Shown in pieces: positions 35,022 to 44,966 of a DNA stretch of 64,000 nt (position 1 is its first letter; each line of letters starts with the position of its first letter). Under the pieces are notes generated by a model. It was given only the letters and a program-made list of their open reading frames with translations. It ran no database searches and was not told the DNA's origin. Position numbers and translations under genes: made by a program. The stretch is from Streptomyces sp. AA1529 (GTDB lineage Bacteria; Actinomycetota; Actinomycetes; Streptomycetales; Streptomycetaceae): assembly GCF_000280905.1 (NCBI RefSeq), contig NZ_ALAP01000055.1, forward strand, positions 24,238 to 88,237, given 5' to 3'.

Positions 35022-36044
35022 ATGTACACGGGGGCCGACACGCGCCGGGACCGGGGCGCGGCAGACGGTGGGACGGGCGGCGGCAGGCGGCGGGCGCGGC
35101 GCCATCCGTTCCTGACCGCGCTGGCGGCGCTGACCCTGCTGGTGCTCAGCGTGGCCCTGGCCTTCCGGGCCGGGGACGAGGACGGGCCCACCCCCGTGCC
35201 GCAACTGCTGGCGTTCCTGCCCTGGTTCCTGGCGCCGGCCTGGCTGGCGGCGCTGGTCGCGACGCTCTCCCGCCGCTGGCTGGTGCTGCTGTGGGCGCTG
35301 GCGGTACTGGCGGGCACCGGCTGGTTCCTGCGCCCCTACGGGCAGCCCGCACCGGCGGACACGGCGGCCCGGCCGGCGAAGGCCCAGTTCCGGGTGCTGA
35401 CGGCCAACCTGGACCACGGTGCCGCCACCCGCGACCTGGTGGCCGCGGTGCGCCGGGAGCGGCCGCAGGTCGTCTCGGTCCAGGAGTGCGACGCGCGGTG
35501 CGCGGCGGCGCTGCGCGCCCCCGCGCTGCGCGAGGAGTATCCGCACCGCATCATCACCGACGACGGCGGCGCCCGCGGCTCGGCGCTGCTGAGCGTCTAT
35601 CCGCTGGAGGGCCGCGGCGAGGTGCGCGGACGGCTGGCGATGCCGGGGGCGATCGCGGACGTCCACGGCGAGCGGGTCGCCCTCCAGGTGGCGCATCCGA
35701 TGCCGCCCGAGCCGGGCCGGACGGCTGCCTGGCGGGTGGAGCTGGACCGGCTGCGGGCCGCGGCGGCGGCCCGGGGCAGGCTGCCGACGCTGATCGCGGG
35801 CGACTTCAACTCCTCGCAGGACCATGCGGCTTTCCGGGCGATCCTGCGCACCGGCATGCACGACGCGGCCCGCATGCTGGGCAACTCGCGCACTCCCACC
35901 TGGCCCACCCGCACCACTCCGGTGCTCGGCGCGCAGCTCGACCACGTTTTGCTGAGCGGTGCGATGCTGCCGGTGGACGGCGAGTTCGTGGATCTGCGCG
36001 GCACCGACCACCGCGCGCTGCTGGTGAACGTCAAGCTGTTCTGA
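35022..36044 (+). CDS. Membrane-anchored endonuclease/exonuclease/phosphatase-family hydrolase
   Basis: A 340-residue protein. A basic N-terminus is followed by three hydrophobic helices (FLTALAALTLLVLSVALAF, LLAFLPWFLAPAWLAALVA, WLVLLWALAVLAGTGWFL), then an EEP domain facing outside by topology: RVLTANLDHG, VQECDA with the metal Glu, AGDFNSSQDH, LDHVLL and GTDHRAL with the final catalytic His. Substrates of such membrane EEPs may be lipids, nucleotides or extracellular DNA. ATG at 35022 follows CGGAGAG. Confidence 0.87.
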   Translation: MYTGADTRRDRGAADGGTGGGRRRARRHPFLTALAALTLLVLSVALAFRAGDEDGPTPVPQLLAFLPWFLAPAWLAALVATLSRRWLVLLWALAVLAGTGWFLRPYGQPAPADTAARPAKAQFRVLTANLDHGAATRDLVAAVRRERPQVVSVQECDARCAAALRAPALREEYPHRIITDDGGARGSALLSVYPLEGRGEVRGRLAMPGAIADVHGERVALQVAHPMPPEPGRTAAWRVELDRLRAAAAARGRLPTLIAGDFNSSQDHAAFRAILRTGMHDAARMLGNSRTPTWPTRTTPVLGAQLDHVLLSGAMLPVDGEFVDLRGTDHRALLVNVKLF

Positions 36045-36070
36045 GCCCGGCCGCGTCCCGCACGGGGCCC

Positions 36071-37249
36071 TCAGCCCGCGGCGCGCCCGGCGCCTCCGGT
36101 GATCCCGGCACCTCGGGTGATCGAGGCGGCGGGGCCGCCGTCGTGGTGGATGGGCGTGTGGGCGCCGTCGAGGGGGACACCGGTGCCGCCGTGCCGGGCG
36201 GCGACGATCTCCGCGGCGATGGACAGCGCCGTCTCCTCCGGGGTGCGGGCACCCAGGTCCAGGCCGATGGGTGAACGCAGCGCGGCCAGCTCCAGCGGGG
36301 TCAGACCCACCTCGCGCAGCCGCTCCAGCCGGTCCAGATGGGTGCGGCGGGAGCCCATGGCGCCGACGTAGGCCACCGGCAGCCGCAGCGCCCGCTCCAG
36401 CAGCGGCACGTCGAACTTGGCGTCGTGGGTCAGGACGCAGACGACCGTGCGCGGATCGAGGTCCTGGGAGTCGAGGTAGCGGTGCGGCCAGTCGACGACG
36501 ACCTCGTCGGCCTCGGGGAAGCGGCCGGGTGTGGCGAACACGGGCCGCGCGTCGCACACGGTCACGTGATAGCCGAGGAATTTGCCGATCCGGGCCAGCG
36601 CTGCGGCGAAGTCGATGGCGCCGAAGACGAGCATCCGGGGCGCCGGGACGCTGGACTCCACCAGCAGGGTCACCGGCCGGCCGCACCTGCTGCCGTCGGC
36701 GCCGATGGTGACGGTGGCCGTACGGCCGGCGGTCAGCAGTGCCCGGCCCTCGGCCGCCGCGGTGGCGTCCAGTTCGGGTGCCCCGCCCAGGGCGCCGTGC
36801 GGCTGCCCCTCGGCGTCCAGCCGCAGGGCGCCGCCCAGCAGCTCAGCGGGCCCGTCCACGATCCGGACGAGGGCTGCGGTGTCTCCTTCGGCGGCCTCGG
36901 CCGCGATCCCGGCGTACACCGTGCGGGCCGCCGTTCCGGCGCGGACCGGGGTGATCAGGATGTCGACGGTTCCGCCGCAGGTGAGACCGACGGCGAAGGC
37001 GTCCTCGTCGCTGTAGCCGAAGGTCTGGCGGACGCTCGCGCCGGACTCCAGCACCTCCTGGCACAGCGCGTAGACCGCGCCCTCGACGCAGCCGCCGCTC
37101 ACGCTGCCGACGGCCTCGCCGTCCGCGTCCACGGCCAGCGCGGCGCCCGGCTGCCGCGGTGCGCTGCCGCCCACGCCGACGACGGTGGCGACGGCGAAGT
37201 CCCGCCCCTCCTGGCACCAGCGGTGCAGCTCAGCGGCGATGTCCAGCAT
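36071..37249 (-). CDS. xdhC: XdhC/CoxI family protein, xanthine dehydrogenase maturation
   Basis: A 392-residue protein with the N-terminal XdhC_CoxI part (AVATVVGVGGSAPRQPGAAL, VGSVSGGCVEGAVYALCQE, LTCGGTVDILI) and the C-terminal Rossmann part (MLVFGAIDFAAALARIGKFLGYHVTVCD, YVGAMGSRRTH). XdhC binds the molybdenum cofactor, aids its sulfuration and inserts it into xanthine dehydrogenase. The gene is in the same direction as the xanthine dehydrogenase subunits, with the AzgA permease in between. Cys residues in GGCVE and TCGG are those thought to bind cofactor. Confidence 0.92.
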   Translation of the reverse strand: MLDIAAELHRWCQEGRDFAVATVVGVGGSAPRQPGAALAVDADGEAVGSVSGGCVEGAVYALCQEVLESGASVRQTFGYSDEDAFAVGLTCGGTVDILITPVRAGTAARTVYAGIAAEAAEGDTAALVRIVDGPAELLGGALRLDAEGQPHGALGGAPELDATAAAEGRALLTAGRTATVTIGADGSRCGRPVTLLVESSVPAPRMLVFGAIDFAAALARIGKFLGYHVTVCDARPVFATPGRFPEADEVVVDWPHRYLDSQDLDPRTVVCVLTHDAKFDVPLLERALRLPVAYVGAMGSRRTHLDRLERLREVGLTPLELAALRSPIGLDLGARTPEETALSIAAEIVAARHGGTGVPLDGAHTPIHHDGGPAASITRGAGITGGAGRAAG

Positions 37250-37277
37250 GTGTCTCTCCTCGGCGGTGGAATACGGC

Positions 37278-37323
37278 CAGGTGGGAGCGGGAACGGCCAG
37301 GGGACCGCACCCGCTCCCACCTG
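37278..37323 (-). terminator. Hairpin after the AzgA-type permease
   Basis: A 14-bp perfect stem (37278-37291 with 37310-37323) and an 18-nt loop between the permease stop and xdhC start. It may separate xdhC from the permease transcript. Confidence 0.65.
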
Positions 37324-37343
37324 AGCGGTTCGTGGAGGGCCGG

Positions 37344-38825
37344 CTACTTGACCCCCAGCCACTGTTCGATCGGGTTCAGTGCGAAGTAGGCCAGGAAGAC
37401 GAGCCCCAGTACCCACATCAACCATCCGGGCTCACGAAACTTTCCCTGGACGGCCTTGATCAGAACGTAGGCGATGACTCCGGCGCCGATGCCGGCCGTG
37501 ATGGAGTAGGTGAACGGCATCAGCACGGTGGTCAGGAAGACCGGGATCGATGTGGCCGGGTCGGTCCAGTCGATGTGCATGGCGTTGGTCATCATCATCG
37601 AGCCGATGACGACCAGTGCCGCGGCCGCCACCTGCGGGGGGATCACCTGCGCGAGGGGAGTGAAGAACAGGCACAGGGCGAAGCCCAGGCCGGTGACGAC
37701 GCTGGCCAGACCGGTGCGGGCGCCGTCGCCGACCCCGGCGGTCGACTCCACGAACACGGTCTGCCCCGAGGCTCCGGCCAGCCCGCCGACCACGCCGCCG
37801 GCGCCGTCGATGGTCAGTGCCTTGTTCAGTCCGGGCATCCGGCCCTGCTCGTCGGCGAGTCCGGCCTGCTGGCCGATGCCGATGATGGTGCCGATCGCGT
37901 CGAAGAACCCGGCCAGGACGAGAGTGAAGACGATGACGCCGACGGTGATGCCGCCGACGTCCCCGAGCCCGCTGAAGGAGACGTTGCCCAGCAGCCCGAA
38001 GTCGGGCGAGCTGACCAGCGATCCGGTGATCTCCGGGGCGTTCCGGCCGCCCCAGTCCTTCTTGTCCAGGCCGGCGAACTGGTGGACGGCCGCGGCCAGC
38101 ACGGTGCCGCCGACGATGCCGATGAGGATCGCACCCGGCACCTTGCGCACCTGGAGCGCGAAGATGAGCAGCACGGTGACGGCGAAGCAGAGCACCGGCC
38201 AGCCGGTGAGCATGTCCGCGGTGCCGAGCTGGATCGGCTTGGCCCCCGGCAGTCCGCCGGGGCCGGGCATCGAGGTGACGAAGCCGGCCTGGACCAGGCC
38301 GATGAGGCAGACGAACAGGCCGATTCCCATGGTGATGGCGTGCTTGAGCGCCAGCGGGATCGCGTTCATGATCAGTTCGCGGAGCCCGGTGACCACCAGC
38401 AGGATGATCACCGCGCCGTAGATGAGGCACATCGCCCAGGCGTTGCCCCAGGTCATCTCGGGCACGACCTGGAACGACAGCACCGCCGAGACGCTGAGTC
38501 CGGCCGCCAGGGCCAGCGGTACGTTGCCGATGATGCCCATCACGATGGTGGTCGCCGCCGCGGCGAACGCGGTGGCGGTGGTGACCTGCCCGCCGTCCAG
38601 GGTCTGCTGATCGGCGTCGGGCACCGAGAGGATGACCGGGTTGAGCAGGACGATGTACGCCATCGCCATGAAGGTGGTGATACCGCCGCGTATCTCCCGG
38701 CCGTAGGTCGACCCTCTCGCGGAGATGTGGAAGTACCTGTCGAGCCAGGAGCGGCCCGCGGGGATGCGCGAGCCGGGGCCCGCGTCCTCCGCCGACGTCG
38801 TCGGCTCCACTGTGGACTGGGTCAT
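37344..38825 (-). CDS. AzgA-type (NCS2) purine permease
   Basis: A 493-residue transporter with 12-14 membrane segments. STYGREIRGGITTFMAMAYIVLLNPVIL is the strong N-terminal signature of the AzgA branch for adenine, guanine or hypoxanthine; ESTAGVGDGARTGLASVVTGLGF is the second one. ATG at 38825 follows GGGAG. Lying between the xanthine dehydrogenase and xdhC genes, it most likely brings in hypoxanthine or guanine for oxidation. Confidence 0.92.
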   Translation of the reverse strand: MTQSTVEPTTSAEDAGPGSRIPAGRSWLDRYFHISARGSTYGREIRGGITTFMAMAYIVLLNPVILSVPDADQQTLDGGQVTTATAFAAAATTIVMGIIGNVPLALAAGLSVSAVLSFQVVPEMTWGNAWAMCLIYGAVIILLVVTGLRELIMNAIPLALKHAITMGIGLFVCLIGLVQAGFVTSMPGPGGLPGAKPIQLGTADMLTGWPVLCFAVTVLLIFALQVRKVPGAILIGIVGGTVLAAAVHQFAGLDKKDWGGRNAPEITGSLVSSPDFGLLGNVSFSGLGDVGGITVGVIVFTLVLAGFFDAIGTIIGIGQQAGLADEQGRMPGLNKALTIDGAGGVVGGLAGASGQTVFVESTAGVGDGARTGLASVVTGLGFALCLFFTPLAQVIPPQVAAAALVVIGSMMMTNAMHIDWTDPATSIPVFLTTVLMPFTYSITAGIGAGVIAYVLIKAVQGKFREPGWLMWVLGLVFLAYFALNPIEQWLGVK

Positions 38826-38971
38826 TGTGCTGACTCCCAAGGTTCAAAGGGGCACCTCGGCGACCGCCGAGGATTTGGGAAGCACGACCCGGGGGACGGC
38901 CCGTGTCCTGCCATGTCCTCGCTCCCGCCCCGGACCGGGCGGAGGGGCCGCAGCCGCTCCGCCGCCCGGGC

Positions 38972-39004
38972 CCGGGCTTCGGGGGCGGTGCCCCCGAAGC
39001 CCGG
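38972..39004 (-). terminator. Hairpin after the xanthine dehydrogenase operon
   Basis: A 15-bp perfect stem CCGGGCTTCGGGGGC / GCCCCCGAAGCCCGG with a 3-nt GGT loop, just past the stop of the molybdenum subunit gene. Confidence 0.75.
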
Positions 39005-39025
39005 TGCCGGCGGGACCGGGGAAGA

Positions 39026-41419
39026 TCACACGTCGACGATGTGCTCCGGTCGGACGGGTACGCGCCGCAGCGCGCGCCCGGTCGCGGCCCGGACCGCCGC
39101 CAGCACGGCGGGCGTCGACGAGAGGGTCGGAGCCTCGCCGGCGCCCCGCAGCCCGTAGGGCGCGTGCGCGTCGGCGAGTTCCAGCACGTCGACCGGGATG
39201 GTCGGCGTGTCGAGAAGGGTGGGGATCAGATAGTCGGTGAACGACGGGTTGCGGACCTTGGCCCCGGGATCGACCACGATCTCCTCCAGCAGGGCGAGTC
39301 CGAGCCCCTGCACGGTGCCGCCCTGGATCTGGCCCACCACGGCCTGCGGGTTCATCGCCTTCCCCACGTCCTGTGCGCAGGCCAGCTCGACGACCTTGAC
39401 CAGCCCGAGTTCGGTGTCGACCTCCACCACGGCGCGGTGCGCGGCGAAGGAGTACTGCACATGGCCGAAGCCCTGGCCGGTCCGCAGGTCGAAGGCTTCG
39501 GTCGGGCGGTGCCGCCACTCGTCCTCGGCCTCGACCGGCTCGTCGCCGAGCACGTCGGCCAGCGGGGCCAGCACCTCGCCGCCCTCGGTGACGATCTTGC
39601 CGCCCTCCAGCAGCAGCCCGGCCGTCGCCCAGGCGGGGTGGTGGGTGCCCAGCCGCTCCCGTCCGCGCTCCAGCACCTTCTCGCGCACCAGGGCGCACAC
39701 GTGCCGGACGGCGCCGCCGGTCACATAGGTCTGCCGGGAGGCGGAGGTGGAACCGGCCGAGCCGACCCGGGTGTCGGCCGGCTGGATCGTCACCTGGGTG
39801 ACGCCCAGCTCGGTCCGGGCGATCTGGGCGTGCACGGTGATGCCGCCCTGCCCCACCTCGGCCATGGCGGTGTGCACCAGGGCCACCGGCTCGCCGCCGA
39901 CGACCTCCAGCCGCACCCGCGCGGTGGAGTAGTCGTCGAAGCCCTCGGAGAAGCCGACGTTCTTGATGCCGACGGCATAGCCGACGCCCCGCACGACCCC
40001 TTCGCCGTGCGTGGTGTTGGACAGCCCGCCGGGCAGCGCGCGGACATCCGGCGCACCGCCGACGGTCTCCCACTGCGCCTCCGGCGGCATCGGCCTGGCC
40101 TTGACCCGGCGCAGCAGCTCGGCGACCGGCGCCGGGGAGTCGACGGCCTGCCCGGTGGGCAGCACGGCGCCCTGCGCCATGGCGTTCCGCTGCCGCAGCT
40201 CGACCGGGTCCATGCCCAGTTCGGCGGCGAGCTTGTCCATCTGCGCCTCGTAGGCGAAGCACGCCTGCACCGCGCCGAAGCCGCGCATCGCCCCGCAGGG
40301 CGGGTTGTTGGTGTAGAGGGCCAGCGCCTCGATCTCGACGTCGTCGACCACGTACGGTCCGACGCTGAGCGAGGCCGCGTTGCCGACCACCGCCGGGGAG
40401 GCCGAGGCGTAGGCGCCGCCGTCCAGCACGATGCGGCACCTCATATGGGTGAGCTTGCCGTCCCGGGTGGCGCCGTGCTCGTAGCGGAGCCTGGCCGGGT
40501 GGCGGTGCACATGCCCGAAGAACGACTCGAACCGGTTGTAGACGATCTTGACCGGCCTGCCGGTGGCCAGCGCCAGCAGACAGGCGTGGATCTGCATGGA
40601 CAGGTCCTCGCGGCCGCCGAAGGCGCCGCCGACGCCGGAGAGCGTCATCCGCACCTTCTCCTCGGGCAGCCCGAGGACGGGGGCGATCTGCCGCAGATCC
40701 GAGTGCAGCCACTGGGTGGCGACGTAGAGGTCCACCCCGCCGTCCTCGGCGGGCACGGCCAGCCCGGACTCGGGTCCCAGGAAAGCCTGGTCCTGCATCC
40801 CGACCTCGTACTCGCCGGTGACGACCACGTCGGCGCGCCCGGCCGCGGCGGCGGCGTCGCCGCGCACGATCGGCTGGCGGTGCACGATGTTGGGGTGCGG
40901 CACATGGCCCGCGTGGTGGTCGTCCCGGCCCGGGTGGAGCAGGGGCGCGTCCGGGGCCGTCGCGGACTCCTCGTCGTGCACGACGGGCAGCTCGCGGTAC
41001 TCGACCCTGATCTTCGCGGCGGCCCGGCGCGCCGTCTCCGGGTGGTCGGCCGCCACCAGCGCCACGGGCTCGCCGTGGTGCCGGACCCGGCCGTGCGCCA
41101 GGACGGGCGTGTCCGGGATCTCCAGGCCGTAGTTCCGCACCGCGGCCGGGAGGTCGTCGTGGGTGAGCACCGCGTGCACCCCGGCCTGCCGCAGCGCCTC
41201 GCCGACGTCGAGGGAGACGATCTCCGCGTGCGCGTGCGGGCTGCGCAGGGTGCAGCCCCAGAGCATGTCCTCGTGCCACATGTCCGAGGAGTAGGCGAAC
41301 TCCCCGGTCACCTTGAGGGTGCCGTCGGGCCGCAGCGGCGAGTCGCCGACTCCGGCCCGGGTGCCGACGCCCTGGTCGAGGGTGGACGGGGCCCCGGTGG
41401 GGCCGCCCGCGGGAGCCAT
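39026..41419 (-). CDS. Xanthine dehydrogenase, molybdopterin-binding subunit
   Basis: A 797-residue large subunit oxidising hypoxanthine and xanthine to urate. Molybdopterin motifs are visible: SGVGGAFGGRED, AMRGFGAVQACFAYE with the substrate Arg, GYAVGIKN, AMAEVGQGGITVHAQ, and the base-catalyst Glu in LRGAGEAPTLSS near the C-terminus. ATG at 41419 overlaps the iron-sulfur subunit stop. The sequence alone does not exclude other purine hydroxylases of the family, but two purine permeases, XdhC and PucR around it make the assignment strong. Confidence 0.9.
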   Translation of the reverse strand: MAPAGGPTGAPSTLDQGVGTRAGVGDSPLRPDGTLKVTGEFAYSSDMWHEDMLWGCTLRSPHAHAEIVSLDVGEALRQAGVHAVLTHDDLPAAVRNYGLEIPDTPVLAHGRVRHHGEPVALVAADHPETARRAAAKIRVEYRELPVVHDEESATAPDAPLLHPGRDDHHAGHVPHPNIVHRQPIVRGDAAAAAGRADVVVTGEYEVGMQDQAFLGPESGLAVPAEDGGVDLYVATQWLHSDLRQIAPVLGLPEEKVRMTLSGVGGAFGGREDLSMQIHACLLALATGRPVKIVYNRFESFFGHVHRHPARLRYEHGATRDGKLTHMRCRIVLDGGAYASASPAVVGNAASLSVGPYVVDDVEIEALALYTNNPPCGAMRGFGAVQACFAYEAQMDKLAAELGMDPVELRQRNAMAQGAVLPTGQAVDSPAPVAELLRRVKARPMPPEAQWETVGGAPDVRALPGGLSNTTHGEGVVRGVGYAVGIKNVGFSEGFDDYSTARVRLEVVGGEPVALVHTAMAEVGQGGITVHAQIARTELGVTQVTIQPADTRVGSAGSTSASRQTYVTGGAVRHVCALVREKVLERGRERLGTHHPAWATAGLLLEGGKIVTEGGEVLAPLADVLGDEPVEAEDEWRHRPTEAFDLRTGQGFGHVQYSFAAHRAVVEVDTELGLVKVVELACAQDVGKAMNPQAVVGQIQGGTVQGLGLALLEEIVVDPGAKVRNPSFTDYLIPTLLDTPTIPVDVLELADAHAPYGLRGAGEAPTLSSTPAVLAAVRAATGRALRRVPVRPEHIVDV

Positions 41420-41937
41420 CAGACCACCTCCCGGGCGCCGCCGTCGTCGGAGCGGGCGGCCGCGAGCCGGACGGCATCCATGATCTTCTCGTAGCCGGTG
41501 CAGCGGCACAGGTTGCCCGAGAGAGCCTCGCGGATGTCCGCGTCGGAGGGCTGCGGGTTGCGCTCGATCAACTCGTCCGCCGCGACCAGCAGGCCGGGGG
41601 TGCAGAAGCCGCACTGCACCGCTCCCGCGTCCAGGAACGCCTGCTGCACGGGGGCCAGGTCGCCGGTCCCGGCGGTGCCGTCCCGCTCCCGCGCATAGGC
41701 GGCCAGTCCCTCGACGGTGACCACCTCGCGGCCCTCGGCCTGGCCTGCGGCAACCAGGCAGGCGCAGACCGGCTCGCCGTCCAGGCGGACCGTGCAGGAG
41801 CCGCACTCGCCCTGTTCGCAGGCGTTCTTGGAACCGGGCAGGCCCATCCGCTCGCGCAGCACGTACAGCAGGGACTCGCCCTCCCACACGTCGTCGGCCT
41901 CGTGCCGGCGCCCGTTGACGGTGAATGTCACGCGCAC
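41419..41937 (-). CDS. Xanthine dehydrogenase, [2Fe-2S] subunit
   Basis: A 172-residue subunit carrying both iron-sulfur clusters that pass electrons from the molybdenum site to FAD. The plant-ferredoxin-type cluster is CEQGECGSCTVRLDGEPVCAC; the second cluster is CGFCTPG and CRCTG. GTG at 41937 has AAGGAGG six nt upstream and overlaps the FAD-subunit stop by 10 bp. Middle gene of the three-subunit operon. Confidence 0.93.
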   Translation of the reverse strand: MRVTFTVNGRRHEADDVWEGESLLYVLRERMGLPGSKNACEQGECGSCTVRLDGEPVCACLVAAGQAEGREVVTVEGLAAYARERDGTAGTGDLAPVQQAFLDAGAVQCGFCTPGLLVAADELIERNPQPSDADIREALSGNLCRCTGYEKIMDAVRLAAARSDDGGAREVV

Positions 41938-42833
41938 TGTGCGCCTCCTTCGGTGGTGCTGCCGTTCCCGGTGGCGCGGTAGCTCTCCCAGGCCCAGCCC
42001 AGGGTGCGGCGGGCCATGACACCCACGGCGCGGCGCCGGTAGGCGGCACTGCCGCGTACGTCGTCGATCGGGTTGCAGGCGGCGGAGCACAGCTCGGCGA
42101 ACTCGCGGGCGACGGCCGGCGGGATCGTCCTGCCGCTGCTCCACAGGCCGCCCTCCTCCAGCTCCGCCGCCAGGAAGTCCTCCGCGACCCGGGCCCGCAG
42201 CGGGGTCGGCGCCGCCGAGCCGATACCGGCGCGGACGGTACGGGTCGCGGGGTGCAGCGCGATGCCGAAGGCGCACACGGCGATGACCATGGCGTTGCGG
42301 GTGCCGACCTTGGAGAACTGCTGCGGCCCGTCCGCCTTCCGGATGCGGACGGACCTGATCAGCTCGTCCTCGGCGAGCGCGTTGCGCTTGACCCCGGTGA
42401 AGAACTCCTCGACGGGGATCGACCGGGTGCCCCGCACCGACTCCGCCTCGACCTCGGCACCCGCGGCGAGCAGCGCGGGGTGGGCGTCCCCCGCCGGGGA
42501 GGCGGCGCCGAGGTTTCCGCCGACGCTGCCCCGGTTGCGGATCTGCGGGGAGCCGACGGTGCGGGAGGCCAGTGCGAGGCCCGGCAGCTCGCGGGAGAGC
42601 CCGTCGATGATCCTCGCGTAGGGCACGGCGGCGCCGAGCCGGACCGTCTCGCCGCCGGTCTCCCACTCGTGCAGCTCCCGGACCCGGCTCAGATCCAGGA
42701 GATGGGTGGGACGGCGATGGTCGAAGTTGATCTCGACCATGACATCCGTGCCCCCCGCGAGGGGCACGGCCGAGGGGTGCTGCGCCTTCGCGGCGAGCGC
42801 CTCCTCCCAGCTTGCCGGGCGCAGGAACTCCAT
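41928..42833 (-). CDS. Xanthine dehydrogenase, FAD-binding subunit
   Basis: A 301-residue subunit. FAD-binding signatures PLAGGTDVMVEI and TVGSPQIRNRGSVGGNLGAASPAGD are intact; NALAEDELIRSVRIR starts the C-terminal domain. First gene of the FAD, iron-sulfur, molybdenum subunit order. ATG at 42833 starts MEFLRPASWEEAL. The frame continues upstream to 43052, but that part is low-complexity and lacks a ribosome site. Confidence 0.92.
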   Translation of the reverse strand: MEFLRPASWEEALAAKAQHPSAVPLAGGTDVMVEINFDHRRPTHLLDLSRVRELHEWETGGETVRLGAAVPYARIIDGLSRELPGLALASRTVGSPQIRNRGSVGGNLGAASPAGDAHPALLAAGAEVEAESVRGTRSIPVEEFFTGVKRNALAEDELIRSVRIRKADGPQQFSKVGTRNAMVIAVCAFGIALHPATRTVRAGIGSAAPTPLRARVAEDFLAAELEEGGLWSSGRTIPPAVAREFAELCSAACNPIDDVRGSAAYRRRAVGVMARRTLGWAWESYRATGNGSTTEGGAQCA

Positions 42834-43214
42834 GGTGTCTCTTCTCGGTGTACTGGCGGGGGTGCTGGCAGGTGCCTGCGCGGGGTGCGACGCGGCGGGG
42901 CGGTCCCCAGCGGATGCCGCCCGGGGAGTGGGTGTTCCGGGTGCGGGGGTCGCTGTGGATGCTGTCGGGGGGATCGAGGAGATCCGAGAGTCTCGAAGGG
43001 GTGCGGTCAGTACACCGAGAGGTACCCGCCGCGGTGCAGTCACCGAAAACATGAAGCGTTTGGCTGGTCGGCCACCCCGTCTTGTAGATTCAGACGAAAG
43101 CAGGGAAGCGGTAACCTCACGGCTTTCTCCCGGTCACACCCCGGTGCCACGACCACGTGCTGCGCACGACCCACCCACCCGGCAGACGAAACACGAACGG
43201 CAGGCGACGAGACG
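42834..43214. other. Divergent region xanthine dehydrogenase / pucR
   Basis: A 381-bp region. A possible pucR promoter is TTGGCT (43060-43065), 19-nt spacer, TAGATT (43085-43090). No TCAAC-type palindrome is seen, so the xanthine dehydrogenase operon is probably under PucR rather than the regulator of the other purine promoters. Confidence 0.5.
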
Positions 43215-44945
43215 ATGCGGCTGCGCGCCCTCCTGGAGAACGACTCGCTGGGCCTCCGGCTCCTCGGCGGCGACGACGAGCTGGACCGGACCGTACGCGG
43301 CGTGATGACCACCGACCTGCGCGACCCCAGCCGCTACCTGTCCGGCGGCGAACTGGTGCTCTCCGGGCTGGCGTGGCGGCACGCACCGGAGGACTCCGAG
43401 CCGTTCGTCCAGATCCTGGCCACCGCGGGCGTCGCGGGGCTGGCCGCGGGCGAGGCGGAACTGGGCCCTGTCCCGCAGGACCTGGTCGACGCCTGTGCGC
43501 GGCACCGGCTGCCGTTGTTCGCGGTGACCGAGTCGGTCGCGTTCGCCACCATCACCGAGCACGTGGTCCGGCAGGTCTCCACCGAGCGCGCCGGGGATCT
43601 GGCCGCCGTCGTGGACCGGCACCGGCGGCTGATGTCCTCGGGCCCCGCGGGCGGCGGACCCGATGTGGTGCTCGACCTGCTCGGCTCGGATCTGGACCTG
43701 GCCGCCTGGGTGCTCTCCCCCACCGGCCGGCAGATCGCCGGCCCCAGTGAGGGACCGGAACTGCCGCACGCCACCGCCGCCAGGCTGGCGGGGGCGCATC
43801 TGGCCGCCGTGCGTGCCGGACGGCGCGCCCCGCACCGGACGACCGAGGAGGGTGCGGCCTACTCGCTCTTCCCCGTCGGCCGGGGCACCGGCGACCCGCG
43901 CCGCACCGTGCTCTCGGACTGGCTGCTGGCCGTGGCCGACGACACCGGCGACTGGCCCGCCGAGCGCCTGGACCTGCTGCAGGGCGTCACCCAGCTCATC
44001 GCGGTCGAACGCGACCGGCGGGACGCAGCGCGCGCCGTGCGCCGCAGGCTGGCGCAGGAGGTGCTGGAGCTGGTGCAGACCGGCGCGCCGCCCTCCGAGA
44101 TCGCCGCGCGGCTGCGGGTCGCCGCGCCCGTCCTGCTGCCCGGGCAGGGTGCGGCCCCCGCCTGGCAGGTGATCGTCGCGCGGGTGGAGTGGGACGAGCC
44201 GGACCCGGCCCGCGCCCTGGACGGCGGGGCCGTCGCCCAGTCCCTGCTGGAGGAGCTGCTGGTGGACCCGCGCACCAGTGGCCCGGACGGCTCGGACCGG
44301 ATCGCCGTCGCGCACGTCGACGGCGAGGCGGTCGCACTGGTACCGCTGACCGGCGAGGTCCCGCAGGACGACGCCGCCGAGGACGCCGCCGGGGCGCACG
44401 GGGCCGCGGACGGCGACGCGCCGGAGCACGCCGGGACGCGGGCCGGCGAGGGGCTGCACGCGGAGGTGCTGCTGGCCGAGGCCGGGGAACCGCTGGGGCG
44501 CGCCCTCGCCGACGACGGGCGGCTGACGTTGGGGGTGAGCGCCGCGGTGCACTCCGCCGAAGGACTGCGGGGTGCCCTGGAGGAGGCCCGGCACGCCCGC
44601 CGGGTGGCGGCGGCGCGCCCCGGTGCGGTGCGCGCGGCCGGGCACGAGGAGCTGGCCTCGCATGTGCTGCTGCTGCCGTTCGTCCCGGATGACGTACGCC
44701 GCGCCTTCACCGCCCGGCTGCTGGACCCGCTGCGCGAGTACGACCGCAAGCACCGCGCCGAACTGGTGCCCACTCTGGAGGCGTTCCTGTCCTCGGACGG
44801 TTCCTGGACGCGCTGCGCGGGCCGACTCCATCTGCACGTCAACACCCTCCGGTACCGGGTCAGCCGCATCGAGCAGCTCACCGGCCGCGATCTGTCCCGC
44901 CTGGAGGACAAGCTGGACTTCTTCCTCGCGCTGCGGATGAGCTGA
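43215..44945 (+). CDS. pucR: PucR-family transcriptional regulator
   Basis: A 576-residue regulator. N-terminal PucR domain (residues 1-120: MRLRALLENDSLGLRLLGGDDELDRTVRG-like start, RYLSGGELVLSGLAW, LPLFAVTESVAFATITEHV), middle GGDEF-like/CdaR segment with an Ala/Asp/Gly-rich low-complexity insert near 390-420, and a C-terminal HTH_30 (LEAFLSSDGSWTRCAGRLHLHVNTLRYRVSRIEQLTGRDLS). Known members activate purine catabolism in Bacillus and relatives under nitrogen limitation. Divergent from the xanthine dehydrogenase operon, its likely target. Confidence 0.9.
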   Translation: MRLRALLENDSLGLRLLGGDDELDRTVRGVMTTDLRDPSRYLSGGELVLSGLAWRHAPEDSEPFVQILATAGVAGLAAGEAELGPVPQDLVDACARHRLPLFAVTESVAFATITEHVVRQVSTERAGDLAAVVDRHRRLMSSGPAGGGPDVVLDLLGSDLDLAAWVLSPTGRQIAGPSEGPELPHATAARLAGAHLAAVRAGRRAPHRTTEEGAAYSLFPVGRGTGDPRRTVLSDWLLAVADDTGDWPAERLDLLQGVTQLIAVERDRRDAARAVRRRLAQEVLELVQTGAPPSEIAARLRVAAPVLLPGQGAAPAWQVIVARVEWDEPDPARALDGGAVAQSLLEELLVDPRTSGPDGSDRIAVAHVDGEAVALVPLTGEVPQDDAAEDAAGAHGAADGDAPEHAGTRAGEGLHAEVLLAEAGEPLGRALADDGRLTLGVSAAVHSAEGLRGALEEARHARRVAAARPGAVRAAGHEELASHVLLLPFVPDDVRRAFTARLLDPLREYDRKHRAELVPTLEAFLSSDGSWTRCAGRLHLHVNTLRYRVSRIEQLTGRDLSRLEDKLDFFLALRMS

Positions 44946-44966
44946 GCCGACCGGCCGGAAGCCGCC